In this document: positions 1-12,379 of the stretch, one piece after another | Layout: each line of letters starts with the position of its first letter | Numbering within the stretch: position 1 is the stretch's first letter | Origin: Pseudocercospora fijiensis CIRAD86 | Taxonomy: Eukaryota; Ascomycota; Dothideomycetes; Mycosphaerellales; Mycosphaerellaceae | Assembly (NCBI RefSeq): GCF_000340215.1 | Contig: NW_006921534.1 | Location: 5,262,169-5,326,168 of the forward strand | Reading direction: 5' to 3' | Length of the DNA: 64,000 nt | Notes under the pieces: generated by a model | What the model was told of the DNA's origin: nothing | Seen by the model: the letters and a program-made list of their open reading frames with translations, nothing else | The model's database searches: none | Translations under genes and position numbers: made by a program

Positions 1-780
1 GCTATTGCCCTCTCGTAGAAGGATAACGAGGTACGAATTTACCTCTGCTAGCAGCACGTTAAAGAGACCTTCCTTCGCTCGTTTCTAGAGGCCTAATTTC
101 TAGAGATTGTTAAGCGGTTTTACTACTTAATCTACTACGTACGTAGCGCAGGCGACGTTAGTACCGATATAGTATAGATTTAAGAGTAGTTACAAGAGTA
201 TAAGCCTACAGGATAGCAGGACAAGGTCTAATATATACGCTATAATTAGAATAGCTAAACTTTACGGAAATAGGCAACTTAGGTACGGCTCTATAGCCTA
301 TTATTGCTACAAATAAGGACTACCTCGCCCTTAGAGGGCTATTACTATACTATTAAGTATAACCGCAATAAGCGCAACCTAGTATTCTATATACTATATA
401 GTACTATTATCGAGGTTCTTAAGGTCGACGATAGGTAGGCTTATAAGGCATAGCTAGCTAGTTATAGGCTCGGCAAACGCACACAATATTAGTACTATAA
501 GGGCCTTCTAGGCTTCGAGACACTGTAGCTACTAGCTACTTAGGATTATATTCGAGAACAGGTAGATATTGCTATTAAAATAGAGGCTAAGGCAGTACCT
601 ATATATAAGGGCATACTACGTAGTTATAACTATATAATACCGGCTCGCTACAACTGCCTCGCCTAGTTTCAAACTCGCCTACCTTGTTACTATATTCTAC
701 GTAACTACCTGTTTAATAGACTCGAGATTAGCGAGCTATAACAACGTCGATATATCGAGCTGTTTCTAGGCCTAAATGTT

Positions 781-1126
781 TGTTACGGTTACTCGCGACA
801 GATCGTTAAGTAACTTCTTATTACGTGCAAGCCGAGGCTTCTTTAGAGAGGCTAATATAAGCGGGAGGCAGAGACAGAATAATTAGTATAAAGGTAATTC
901 TAATTAGTAAGTAGGTAATATAAGTTAAACGCCTCGAGCTATAAGGGCATTCCGGCGTTCCTAAATATAAAGGAGATATCTTGTCTATAGTCGTAAGCGA
1001 CGTAAGCGACGCTATCGCTCTCGACCGCTCCTATCGCTCCTAGTAAGATAGAGCGATAGCTTAGCCTACTAGTCTTAGCGTCGCTCTAAGATTATATAAG
1101 GACTCTAACTAATTAGATCCGTAATA
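781..1126 (-). repeat. 3' LTR of gypsy-2
   Basis: Nearly identical to 14472-14817. It begins TGTTACGG and ends GTAATA, where the partner ends TATAACA, so the usual ..CA end has become ..TA by a C-to-T change. All differences I see between the two copies are transitions, mostly at CpA/TpG, as RIP produces. Confidence 0.9.
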
Positions 1127-1189
1127 CTATCCCCCTCCTTAAGCGGAATAGTCCCTTATTCCGGGACTTTCTAATTCTAACTTCTTTAT

Positions 1190-1760
1190 TATACTAAAGT
1201 TATCTAAGGATTTGTCTTCTCGCTAGCGTAAGGAAAATATCGTAAATAATATCCTCGCCGACTGCCTCGAAATACCGATCCGCTACTTTTATTACGAATA
1301 GGCCGGTAAACCCTATAAAGTCGATCTTCGTTCCCGTCGCTACTCCGAGTGCGCCCTATACGGCTAGTCCTATAATATATAAGTTACTCGTATAGAGTAT
1401 AAAAAAATCCGGAAGGCGCGCCTAAAGATAGCTAAAGATCTCGAAGCGGCCGAAGAGGAGGAGGACCTCCTTACGCGGAAGCTTTTCGAGTATCGCGTAA
1501 AGGTCCGTCGCTTACGTAAGTCGCTGCGTATAAAGGAGGATTAGGAGATACAAGCTCTTAAGGCAGAGGAAGCCTCTATTTAATAGGCGGAGGAGCTCGA
1601 AAGAGAGCTAGGCTCTTCGCCTATAGAGCCGATAATATTCTCGTTGCCTACTAACGAGCCGTTTCCCCTAGATAGCCGATTATAGATATCGCCTTATAAC
1701 TAGAGTCGTCTAGATAGGACATCCTAGCCTATCTCTAAAATCCCTAGTAGGAGTGCCGAG
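1190..1760 (+). pseudogene. Antisense accessory ORF in the 3' part of gypsy-2
   Basis: Between the 3' LTR and the chromodomain a + strand frame opposite to gag-pol can be read with few stops. It has a cysteine-containing start (around 1260-1380) followed by a charged helical stretch rich in Lys/Glu/Arg and a Pro/Ser-rich tail. The layout resembles the small cysteine-plus-coiled-coil ORFs found antisense at the end of some ascomycete gypsy elements; that comparison is from memory. Function unknown. Stops of the TAG type show that it is dead. Confidence 0.4.
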
Positions 1761-1989
1761 AGTCTAGTGTCCTAAAGGTATATATTTTTAATGTTTCCTA
1801 TCTATTTTATCTTCTAGCTAGTTAGTCTAGTAGTATAATTCTTAGCTATAAAAGACATAGTTGCTAGGTACGCTATTAGAGTCCCCGCTCCTCGAGCTAT
1901 ACTGCCCTAGGTCGTTAAGAACTCTAAGGCGCTATAATCGATAGGGTCTAAGAGGTCGTAGGTTTAATTCTTATACTAGTTATTTCTTT

Positions 1990-2573
1990 TTTGTCCGGTT
2001 TTGATATTTTTTAATTATCTACTAATAGTTCTATAGGTTTTCTTTTAGTTCCTAGGTGTTTTCTAAATGTAGGTATCCTTTCTATTTAATAAGGTATTTC
2101 TAACCTTGCTAATCTAGGATTTCCTCGACTTTAAACTTATTTTCTTCCTTAGGTTAGAAGTGAAATGTTTCTTAATACGGTGTTTCGGCGTCTATAGGTT
2201 CTAGTATAGAGATATGAAATACTAGGTAGATTTTCGCGTCGTCCGGTAGTTTAAGTCGGTAATTAACTAGTCCTTTAGGCTTATTAATCAAAAATGGCCC
2301 GACTTTAACGTAGTCTAGTTTCTTAGTCGATCTCCGGGTTTTTAGATTCTTTATTAGGAGGTAGACCTTATCCCCCTTTTTTAGCTAAGGTGCTATTTTT
2401 CGTTTAGTATTATATAGTCCTATAATCTTTTCTTAAGACTCGGCAATTGCCCTTTGCAATTCTTTATATACCTGCTTTAAGTCTTCTAAAGCGACTATCG
2501 CTTTATCCGCGTATAGATGCTATAAATACTGTTCCCCGAATAGCTACGGATGTTTCCTAAAATTAGCGAAGAA
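1990..2573 (-). pseudogene. gypsy-2 integrase C-terminus and chromodomain
   Basis: The minus strand reads as the typical integrase tail (GDKVYLL, then VGPF and YRLKLP segments) followed by a chromodomain with YLIKWKGY and ENT motifs. Chromodomains direct chromovirus integration to heterochromatin. The upstream part of the same integrase frame resumes at 9713, on the other side of gypsy-1. In-frame stops (TAG, TAA) from RIP. Confidence 0.75.
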
Positions 2574-2770
2574 TGTAAGAAGGGTATATTAGCAGGTAGA
2601 TAGGGTAGTCGTAGGTACAGGTAGTATTCGATAAAGATCTAAGAGGAGAGGGAGGAAGGCAGGCTAGTTAGCCTAACGCTAAGCGCTAAGCCCTGCCTAA
2701 GGCATCGAGACCCTAGCTTTACTCGAGCCTAGTTATATACTAATTACGTGTAACCTCTTTGGTCCTAATA
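2574..2770 (-). repeat. 3' LTR of gypsy-1
   Basis: Direct repeat of 9511-9707. Begins TGTAAGAAGG and ends TCCTAATA, with the terminal CA mutated to TA. Preceded by AAGAA. Confidence 0.92.
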
Positions 2771-3947
2771 TACGCTTCCCTTCTAAAGGCCGCGCCCTCG
2801 TAGCCGGTCTATATTCTATTCTCAACCTCTGTCGCTGCTAACTTAGCAGGTCTAGTAAGCTTCTTAGTCCGCGCTAAATTAAACACACAATTACCGATTA
2901 TGTAACTATGTCAAACCTTACCTCTAATATAACACAATGTCTAACTCTAACTACGCTATCCTTATATATAATAAAGTAATATATAACTATAAGAATTAGA
3001 GACTATCGACTAATTACAATACGAGCGCGTCTTCCCTACTATAATAGGTAGACGTACGAGGTATTATAGCCCTGCCTCCGTTCTAAGTAATGTCGTACCG
3101 AGTTCTTTGCGTCTACTCTTAAAAGACCTAGCAATGTCCGCTTCCGAGGGTTTGTCCGTTCCGAGGGTTGTTCTTATTGTTACGAGGGCTATTATTTACT
3201 GTCGTAGTTTTACTAGCCCTAATTAGTTAGGTTTAGCAGCCTTTAAGTGTTAACTAATTATATCTTTTCAAAAAACTTAGTTCTTCTAGTTTCTATAGGT
3301 AAAGGCTATTATAAGTGTAGTAGTAGAGGTTCGCCTCGCTTAAAGGATTAGATAGATCGAGGAGTAACCTATTGTCCGCAAGATCGACCCCGGCTAGCTT
3401 AGCTCTATAGTTTTGCCCTTAGTTAGTCTATTAGTCGCTTAATCTTTTAGGCGGCTTAAAGTTTTGATTAAAGTTTTAATTAAAGGTGCCTTAGGCTCGT
3501 AGTGCAGGTAAGGTTGTGTCCGTAGGTATAGTAACAATAGCAAGTAATGTTAATAATAGCGGCGCTAGTCGTCTTAGCGCTAACTTTACCTTGCTTTCGA
3601 TTTCCTTCGTCGACTAATAACACACTCCGTAATACTGTTACTAATATAGCCGCGCCGGCTGTGTCGCCCTTTAGCGCAAGCGTAACGCCGTCGTCACTAT
3701 TATTATTACTAATACTATTCGTCTACGCGCGCGCGCTGCCTCTATCGACCGCCTAGGCCTTAGGTTTTAATAGAATAAAGGAATAAGAGGGGGACTTAAA
3801 TACTAGGAGAAGGGCCTTATAGGGCGCATTAGTAAAGAGGTAGAGCCCTTAAAAGAGCATGCGATTGATTAATTAACGCGTCGTAGTACGCCTAGTATAG
3901 TCTTATTGTCCTTTGTTGCTAATAATTGCTTGTCTCTAATTAGTTAG

Positions 3948-3976
3948 CTAATAGCACCCCGGGGATAGTATTATTC
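3948..3976. repeat. CCCC-GGGG palindromic motif in gypsy-1
   Basis: CTAATA-gc-ACCCCGGGG-ATAG-TATTA. It lies about 100 bp downstream of the chromodomain of gypsy-1. The same core occurs five times at module boundaries of gypsy-3. Confidence 0.6.
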
Positions 3977-4059
3977 CTAGGCGACATTATAGGCCCTTAG
4001 CCTTCTTCTTATTCTTTATACTAGTCTAATACTTATCTAACAACTTAGTTATATCCTTA

Positions 4060-5300
4060 AAGGAACCTTTAGCTTCCTATAAGTCCTATTTAGGTGAATA
4101 GCCTTGCTATCTTAATAGGTACTCCTTCTTGCCTTGCCTAGTCCGGTGCTTTAGAATACGTTCTATAAACTACAGCTCTTTACTATCCGCTAGTATGTCT
4201 TCGTGTTTAGTAGGGGCTTTATCCCCCTCGCGTAGGTAATATAGCTTAAGGAGGGATATATAGAAGGTATTATAGATAGTGTAATAAGGAGGAAGCTACA
4301 ACTAATAGGCCTATATAGAGGAGCCCTTAACTTCTCGAATACGGAATAGACTAATGTATCTTAGTGCGAGCTTAGGCCTTGTTTTGCCGTTAGGTAATAG
4401 GTGCTTGCGGATGCGGAGGTTCTTAGTACTTAGTATAACTATATCGCCTTATTTAAAGGTCCTTAGCGTATAGTGCTTGTCGTAGTAGGTCTTTTAGTAC
4501 TCTTAAGCCTTTGTCAACTTCTCGGCTATCTTAGTATAGATTTCTTGCATCTTCTAAACCCTCTTAATAGCCGCTAGTATTTCGGGTACTTAACGCGCTT
4601 CCCTTTCCTTACGCTCGGCCTCGAGCGATAGGGGGTCTTATAGCATAGCAGCGTTCTAGCCTATTATAGCTATATAGGGTAAGACCTTAGTTAATAAATA
4701 TATACTATTATTATATACGAATTCGGCTAGTTATAGAAGGTTAACCTATCTATTAGGGTCTTTATTAATGTAGCTATACAGTTACTACTATAGCGTGGCA
4801 TTTTGCCTCTCTGTTTGACCGTTAGTCTATAGATAGAAGGCTGTTAATAGCCGATGCTTCAGTCTTAGCTATAGGCATAATTCGCTCTAATAGTGCGATA
4901 TAAATATCGAGCCCCTATCGGAGACTATCCCCTTAGGGGTCCCCTAATAGCTGCAGAAGATGTTGTTCTATAGGGCTTTAGCTATATTAATAGCAGTCCA
5001 ATCCTTTCGAGCAGGAATGTAACGAGCACCCTTAGTAAATCGGTCTATAATAACTAGTATAGCGTTAAAGACGTCTTTGCTTCCCCTTCGCTTAGTAGGG
5101 GGAAGACCTATAATAAAGTCTATTATAAGCTCTGCAAAAGGCTTCTTTAGAACAGGGAGTAAAGCCAACTCGCTAAATAGTAAGTGCTTTAGTGCTTTAA
5201 CTCGCTAGCATACTGCACAGGTCTGTATATACTCCTTTATATACTGCTTACTATTTAGCTAGTAGTATATACGCGATAGTAACTCGTGCGACCTCTCTAT
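4060..5300 (-). pseudogene. gypsy-1 integrase core and chromodomain
   Basis: A stop-free stretch at 4968-5168 reads DFIIGLPP, then LVIIDRFTKGARYIPA, the classic start of the retroviral integrase core of fungal gypsy elements; the Asp of VIIDRFTK belongs to the DDE triad region. Around 4060-4170 the frame reads EYLLR.QGYSPK, a chromodomain in which a Trp codon is now a stop. Interrupted by RIP stops. Confidence 0.8.
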
Positions 5301-6599
5301 ACTATAGTAACTAGCGAGTTTACTATTATAGTGCCTCTTTAAAAGCTCTTATCTAATCGATTGTTTAGCGGGGATATAGTACCTACCCTTAAACTTTAAG
5401 TAACCTTTATCGTCGATCGACTAACTATTACTCTTGCTAGATCGAGTCGCCCGTCTACTTATAAGCCTATTAATACGCTCGATAGTAAAGGCGTCCCTCT
5501 ACTAAGTACGTAACAGCTTATCTATAAACGATTAACTATCCCTATTTGTAAGGTTATTTAATAGCACCCTCGCTATTAAACGAGGTACGTATTATATGCA
5601 TCTAATAGCACTAGCAGCCGGAACTACTGCAACCTCTTCTGTAGTACTGTCGCTATATAGGCTATTACTATAGATAGCAATGTCTTTAATCGAGTTATTA
5701 TAGCTTAAGCGATCTACGTCCTTTCTAACGTACACTAGAAGAACGACAACTCCGCTATAGTATTTGTTGCCGCCGCGGAGTCCGGAAGTCCGCTTATCCT
5801 GCGCTTGCTTATTAACAACACGGGCTATAGCAATCTTATACTACAGGGTTGGAAATAAAGAATTAATATATTAGGTCTCGCTATCGTAATTAGGTCGCCT
5901 CGATAGGCTATCGGCAGGGTTACTTACGCCTAGCCGGTATAACATATTAAAATCAAACCTAGCGAGGTAGACGGCCTATCTAGCCTATCGACCTATAACC
6001 CTTGTAACCTTAGTAATACTACGTAGGTTGTTATAGTCTGTATAGACCTAAATTGTGTACTAAGCACTATTAAGATAGTAGCGCTAATACTTAAAGGCCT
6101 CTACGATTGCTAAGAGCTCTTACTCGTAGGTCTTATATCGACGTTCTATATCGATTATCTTTCGTAAAAAGAAGGCAATCGGGTGCTAGTAATAGTTATT
6201 ATCTGATTGCTATAATATAATAGCCGATATAGCGAACTGTAAAGCGTTAGTCTTAATTCGGATCTGCTTGCTTAGCACGAAATAGTATAATAAGGGGACA
6301 TTAGTAAAGCGTTGCTTTAGGCCGTTAAAAGCGGCTTGTGCTCTATTAGTCTATTTGAACTCTCTAGTTAGGTTGGCCTTAGTTTTAGTAAGCTTAGTTA
6401 GGGGCATTATATGCCGTAAATAGCCCTTAATAAAGCGACGATAGAAATTAGCGAAGCCGAGGAACGACTGCAGTTCCTTAATTAACGTAGGAATAGGCTA
6501 TTTAGTAATAGTTTTAATCCGATTAGGATTAGCCTTAACACCCTTAGTTAATACGAGGAAGCTAAGGAAGGACACCTCCTTAGTAGCAAAGGTGCATTT

Positions 6600-7250
6600 A
6601 GAAGGTTTGCAATATAGTCTATAGGCTCGTAGGCGGTCGAGGACCTTGCGTACTGCGGCCTAGTGTTCTATAATATTAGGTAAATATATGTAAACTAGGA
6701 TGTTATTTAGGTAAACTATACAGAGATAGTCTAATAGTCCTAAAAGGGCTCGATTAATATAGGACTAGAATGTTATAGGGGCATTAGCTAGGCTAAATAG
6801 CATAACTAAGTATTCGAAATAGCTATAGCGAGTATAGAAGGCTGTTTTCTATTCGTTACCCTTACGAATGCGGATACGGTAGTACGCATCCTTAATGTCT
6901 AGTATAGTATAGTAGTAAGCCTTAGAAAGGCGATCGAGGGTCTTATTAATAAGGGGGAGTAGACAGCGGTCTTTAATAGTAATAGCGTTAAGCCTACGGT
7001 AATTAACGCATAACCGTAGGCTACTATCCTTCTTTAGAACAAACAGGATTAGTATACTAGCAGGGCTGTTACTATACCGAATTCGACTATTAGCTAGGTT
7101 TTCCTCTAGGTACTTACGTAACATAGTAAGCTCTCGCTTACTAAGATTGTAGAGGGGGCTAAAAGGAACCTCTTTGCCCTCTATAATGTTAATCTTATAA
7201 TCCGTCTCTTTAAACATAGGCAATGTCGATACTAGGTAGTATTTAAACAT
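6600..7250 (-). pseudogene. gypsy-1 reverse transcriptase
   Basis: 6849-7250 is open for 133 codons and contains typical RT segments: YNLSKREL, LRLCVNYRRLNAITIKD and YTILDIKDAYYRIRI, with the first catalytic Asp present. The second motif near 6700 reads VYLNNI instead of the expected Y-x-D-D. Both Asp codons have become Asn by G-to-A changes, as RIP on the opposite strand would give, so catalysis is abolished. Confidence 0.85.
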
Positions 7251-7658
7251 ATTAATATAGGTCTCTCGGATAGGCTCTAGTATACGAGCAAGCTAATTAG
7301 GATTATTAGGGGGCATAGGTTTATCGTCGTTACTACCGAGTAGGTCGGTAGTCGGATTAGCTAAGGCAGGTGTCAGGTTGCTAATAAATAGGACCCTAAT
7401 ATCGTTAGGGCACTCGCTAACATTAATATGTTTAATGTCCTCTTTCCTAGCGATTCTAAATCGCTATTGTTAACTGCCTAAGTCTATAACTATAGCATAG
7501 TACTTAAGAACAGGGTTGCTAATAACAATGTCGGATAGGAGGCTGTCTATATCTACCGCGTAGATAGTAAAGTTTAGTAGGCGTTCATTTCCGAGGTCGT
7601 CTTTTAGAACTATAGGAATATAGTAGGCTCTATAGGTCAAGTGCCGAGCGTTATTAAA

Positions 7659-7850
7659 CTAAGTAAGGGTTGGCAGGTTAGTCCTCGGCAGTTGTCGAAG
7701 GTCTAATTGCTTAGCTAGGCGATAGCTAATAAGGGCGCTAACTGAATTTCCGGGGTCTAGTATAACCTTTGCCTTATAGTTAGTGTCGGGCCTAGATATA
7801 AGACAGGTACGTATAATAGCTAGCACAATGTCGATAGTCTTACGCCGCAC
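7659..7850 (-). pseudogene. gypsy-1 retropepsin fragment
   Basis: 63 open codons contain ILDPGNSVSALIS, a degenerate form of the D-S/T-G active-site loop of retroviral-type aspartic proteases. It lies in the correct place between gag and the reverse transcriptase. Confidence 0.6.
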
Positions 7851-7989
7851 AAGGCTAATAGTTAGTGCAGCGCTTACTCTTTTTTCGACTAATTAAAAGA
7901 GCCGACTAGGGTAGCATTAGCGGCTAAAAGGTGTTTCCTATACTTAGCGGAAGCACGGTTAATTCGGGCCTAGTTCTTAGGTTTGTCGC

Positions 7990-9400
7990 ATTAGCCTAGT
8001 AGATAGCTAGTGCTATTACAATTAAAGCACTTCAATCCGGTTAGTAGGTTGCCGTAGCTGTTGTTGCTATTGTTAGCCGAGCGGTTAGCATTATAGGGAT
8101 ACGAGCCCCTTCTACGGCCCCTATCGCGGCCTCCTCTATATAGTCGCCGGCTACGGCCCCTTCTACGGTCGTTGTTACTATTCCTACTATTAGTATTGTT
8201 GTCTTAGTAGGAACCTTAGTTTCCTCCGCGGCTACTACGATTGCTACGGTTAGTACTAGCTAGTCGGATCCTTAATTCTAGTCGTTATTAGAGCTAGACA
8301 GCTCGTTCGGCTATTTCCACTTCGACTATGAATTAAATACGTGTTAGGTTAGCTTGTTCGAATACGCGGCGACGGTCTAATTCGAGGATAAGTTCCTATC
8401 TAAGTTTTAGGCGTATTTCCGAGATCTATATAGAATTAGTCTTAGGCGGAAGGTCATCCTCGAGGGTCTTTAAATAGGCTTCAAATAAGCGAGCCGATTA
8501 ATTAGTCTTCTATTTAGCTCGAAGATACAGGTCCTAAGTATGTTATTGCCTTAGTATAGGGTTTCTAAGGGTATCTAGCATAATAGTTTTATAGGTTTGC
8601 TACTAAACAGCAGTCTAGTTATTAAGGGAGTCGAAATAGTTATCCTATATACGCTTTAGGTCGCTATTAATATACTGTATAGCGTATACGACTAAGGAAT
8701 AGTCGTCTAGTAGCGCTCTTAGTGCATTGCGCTAGTTGAGTTTATAGTTACGAATGTAGTCGTTGTACTGCTTTCGACTAGAGCTATTAAATACGGTATA
8801 GTCCTTAAGTTTAGCATCCTTCTTTTAGATAGGTAGTAAAGAAGGTCCTACTGTTAGCTTAGCAGTAGTTGTTAGAGATTCCTAGAGGCGGCGAATCTCG
8901 AGAAGATTATCCTTTAGCTGTTGTTCTTAACGCAAGGCAGTAAGCCTATTTTAGGTAGCTTCTTAAAGTCTCGCTACTAGTTAGGGACTAAAGGCTAGCT
9001 AGCTATATCGACGGTTGATAATATTATTAAGAATGTCGTCGATAGGCAATTCTAGGTCGTTACCTAGAATTGCAAGTTCTTCTTTAGCAGGTCCTATAGT
9101 AGGCTCTTCGGTAGGAGGCACCTTAGTAGGTGCTTTAGTAGGCACTTTAGTAGTAGGCACTGTGCTACTAGCGTTGTTATTGCTAGCGCTGCTAGCGGTA
9201 GCACAGTTGTTGTTGCTTCGTAATAAGCCGGCTATTGTAATAGGGGGTAACACTAATAATGTATTATTAGCCTCTAAGATGCGGATATAGCGGAATTAGT
9301 AGATATTAGTCTAGTACGATTGACTTAGTGTAATAGGCCGTATAGAAGGCCTCGCTTAATAATTAGTACGGTTGTCTCGATAGAATAGTACGTATAGGTC
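7990..9400 (-). pseudogene. gypsy-1 gag remnant with zinc knuckle
   Basis: Minus strand. The C-terminal part (about 8010-8040) reads KCFNCNSTSYLLG followed by a stop and C, a CCHC knuckle with a lost residue. 8999-9253 is open and low-complexity (Asn/Thr/Pro-rich). Gag assignment rests on position and the knuckle. Confidence 0.55.
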
Positions 9401-9510
9401 CCGTTCTTCGGGCGCAATATAGTTAGATTAGTCTTGTTCGTAGCTATACCGCTAAAAGCTTGAAATAAGAACTATCTAGCTGCTGCCCTTAAAGGGTAGA
9501 TCGAATACTA

Positions 9511-9707
9511 TATAAGAAGGGTATGTTAGCAGGTAGATAGGGTAGTCGTAGGTATAGGTAGTATTCGATAAAGATCTAAGAGGAGAGGGAGGAAGGCAGG
9601 CTAGTTGGCCTAACGCTAAGCGCTAAGCCCTGCCTAAGGCATCGAGACCCTAGCTTTACTCGAGCCTAGTTATATGCCAATTACGTATAACCTCTTTGGT
9701 CCTAACA
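9511..9707 (-). repeat. 5' LTR of gypsy-1
   Basis: Direct repeat of 2574-2770. Begins TATAAGAAGG (TG mutated to TA) and ends CCTAACA. Followed by the target duplication AAGAA at 9708-9712. Confidence 0.92.
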
Positions 9708-9712
9708 AAGAA

Positions 9713-10260
9713 TAGTGTCTCTTTCGTAGTCTTAGATTATTGGTTGTTTAGTACAAGTTGTGCTATAGGCAATAGCGATACCTAATTGTTTTATACGTAA
9801 TTGACGTAGTACCGTAAGTATACCTCTAAGGCCTGATTCTTAACTTCCGTTTAGCCGTCTATCTATAGATAGTATGCCGTTAATAGCTTATACTTAATTC
9901 TAAGTGTCGCTATAAGCGTCTTCTAGTAGTTTAATATAAAGAGCTTGTCTCTATCCGTAATATAGGTCTTTAGAAATCCGTAGTATCGTATAAGTCTATC
10001 TAGTACGAGGTATCCGAGTTGCTCTGCCGTACTTGCTTCGTTAGCAGGAATGAAGTATATATATTTCGTAAGCCTATCGACTATAACAAGTATTATATCG
10101 TAGCTATGTCCTATAACCGGATCCTTAGACTTCGGTAGTTTCGTAATAAAGTCTATTGTAACTTCGTCCTATAGTTTATCTAGTAGCGTCCTAAATTAGA
10201 TGTGTCTATATCTAGCGTGTCTATTAGCCTTGTTACGCTAACATTGTAGACATTTCTTAA
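9713..10260 (-). pseudogene. gypsy-2 integrase core, truncated by gypsy-1
   Basis: The minus strand reads TIDFITKLPKS, then LVIVDRLTKYIYFIPA and further integrase core sequence up to the gypsy-1 insertion. The frame resumes at 2568 downwards. Long runs without stops make this one of the better preserved parts. Confidence 0.75.
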
Positions 10261-10899
10261 TATATTCTAGAACTCGTTGTCGTATATATAGGAATCCGAA
10301 GCTTCGCTTAACTAGTTCTATTGTTTTTAAAACTCTAGGGTGTCTATTTTCTAGTCCGTCGTAGTATTGTCGTATACACTCTGTAACTCGTTCCTTAGGT
10401 ACTTAGTATTTCCTATATTCGATTAGAAACTATTCTTCTATATCCTAAAGAACTCGTATAATATAGTTGAATTCTTTTATATTAGCACTAAGGCTTCCGT
10501 CTTAGTTTGCTTTTAATATCTGCTACTATACTAGTTCGTAACCCTCTATATAGTCGCTACGGCGGCTTAGTGCGTCGGCTCGTCCGTTCTCGCGTCCTAG
10601 GGTATAGCGGATTTCGAACTTGTACTGTCCTAGTAGCTCCGACTAGCGGGCCTGTCTTCGGGTTAGTACTTTAGTCGTAGTAAAGTAAGTTAGATTCTTA
10701 TAATCAGAAAGAATCGTAAGACTTAGTACTCCTTCCGCGTATACTCGCTAGTATTATAGTAATGCAACTATTGTAAGTAGCTCCTTATTATAGATATCGT
10801 AGTTCTGTTCCGCGGGTAATATCTTTCTCGAGTAATAGGCTACCGGGTATCGTTTCCCGTTATACTCCTATATAAGGCATGCTCCTATAGCCCTATCCG

Positions 10900-11900
10900 A
10901 CGCGTCTATTTCTATCTAGACCGCCTTATTCCTATCGAATAATCGTAGCGTTAGCGTAGAAACGCATTGCTTCTTTAGCTACCTAAACGCTTCGTCTTCC
11001 TTCGTACTCTAGTTCTATTTCTTGTCTTTCTTTATAAGCTCCGTAAGGGGTGCCGCTGTCTTAGAGTAGCCCTCGATGAATTTTCTATTATAGTTAGCTA
11101 ATCCTAGGAATGATTATACGTCTTTAACGTATATAGGCGTTAGCTATTCCTGTATTAACTTGGTTTTTTCTAGATCGATCCTAATTCCTATAGTACTAAT
11201 AATAAATCCTAGGAATTTAACTTCCTTCTTATAGAATTCGCATTTCTTAGGTATAGTCTTAAATCCTACTTAAGTAAATCGTTTAAAGACGTCCTATACT
11301 ATTCGTATATAGTCCGCGAGAGCTCCCTTAGTATAGACTAAGATATCGTCTATATATACGATAACGCATACGTCTAGAAGGTCTCGGAGGACTTCGTTTA
11401 CAAGGTCTTAATATAACGCTAGGGCATTTGTAAGTCCTATAGGTATAACTAAGAATTCGTAAAGCCTATATCTTGTTCGGAATGCTGTTATCTATTCGTA
11501 TCTAGCTACTATACGTATTGCGTAAAACGCATCGCGTAGGTCAATCTTCGTATACTAGTCTAATCTAGTTAATCGGTCTTATATTTCTTCGATGTTCGGT
11601 AGTAGGTACCGATTCTTAATTATAATGTCGTTAAGTCGTCTAAAATCGACTACTAGCCGTCCTTCGTCTAATCCGGCTTTCGGAACGAATATTACTAGTA
11701 AGGCTACCGAGGATGTCGACTTCCGTATCTAGCCTTTTTCTAATTTCTCTTTTAGCTACTTGTCTAGGGTTTTAAGCTCTTTCTTAGACATTGCGTATAA
11801 GGGTCCCTATAGAGGCTCTTTCCTAGGCTGTAAGTATATCTTATAATCCTATAGTTAGTGTTTAGGTAAGGCTGCCTTGCCTCTCTCCTCTTTAAAGAGT
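10900..11900 (-). pseudogene. gypsy-2 reverse transcriptase / RNase H
   Basis: On the minus strand the catalytic motif reads VYIDDIL at about 11343-11359, so the YxDD aspartates are intact, in contrast to gypsy-1 and gypsy-3. Neighbouring sequence shows RT fingers/palm segments interrupted by stops. RNase H follows towards 10500. Confidence 0.7.
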
Positions 11901-12379
11901 CGCTTCTACTTACTATACTCTTTAGGAATATCTAGGTCCGAGATTCTAGTTTTATTCTTCGATAGCGTATAACTTCTATCCTTCCCGTAATTATTATTAT
12001 AACCCTCCTAACCTAACGGTGGTGTCGATCCGGGTTAAATACGGTTCTCCGTAATTCCTATCGACGTAAACGTCTTACGAGTCGCCCTACGTTTGTTAAT
12101 CTTATCTGCCTACGAACGCTGCCGCTATATAGGTTGAATGCCGATTATATAGTCGCATTCCTTAAATATAAGTACTCCTTTTCTCTAGTTTACGACTAGG
12201 TTATGCTTTCTTAACTAAGGTATGCCTAATACAATATTATAACTAGCTATGTTAGTAATATCTAAGACAATCTCCTCGTAGTGCCACTAGATAGCTAGTA
12301 GTAACGGTATCGTTTCTCGTTCTATACTAGGTAGCGGTGACCTATCTACTACTATAAGTTTATACGCTCCTTCTCTTCT

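Larger units (their letters stand above)
2574..9707 (-). mobile_element. Ty3/gypsy chromodomain retrotransposon (gypsy-1), nested in gypsy-2
   Basis: Two 197-bp LTRs (2574-2770 and 9511-9707) are flanked by the 5-bp duplication AAGAA (2569-2573 and 9708-9712). The element lies on the minus strand and sits within the integrase frame of gypsy-2. The LTR copies differ only by transitions (for example TATATT against TATGTT, TACAGG against TATAGG, TAATA against TAACA), showing RIP after insertion. Domains in the direction of transcription: gag with a degraded zinc knuckle (about 8010-8040), retropepsin (7659-7850), reverse transcriptase (about 6600-7250), RNase H (about 5950-6300), integrase (about 4900-5300) and chromodomain (about 4060-4170). 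Between the chromodomain and the 3' LTR lies about 1.2 kb without recognisable domains. Confidence 0.92.

Noticed and set aside
3547..3756. Hydrophobic 69-codon frame in gypsy-1
   Set aside because: Low-complexity sequence between the chromodomain and the 3' LTR; the Leu/Ser runs come from repeated Asn/Ser codons on the other strand.
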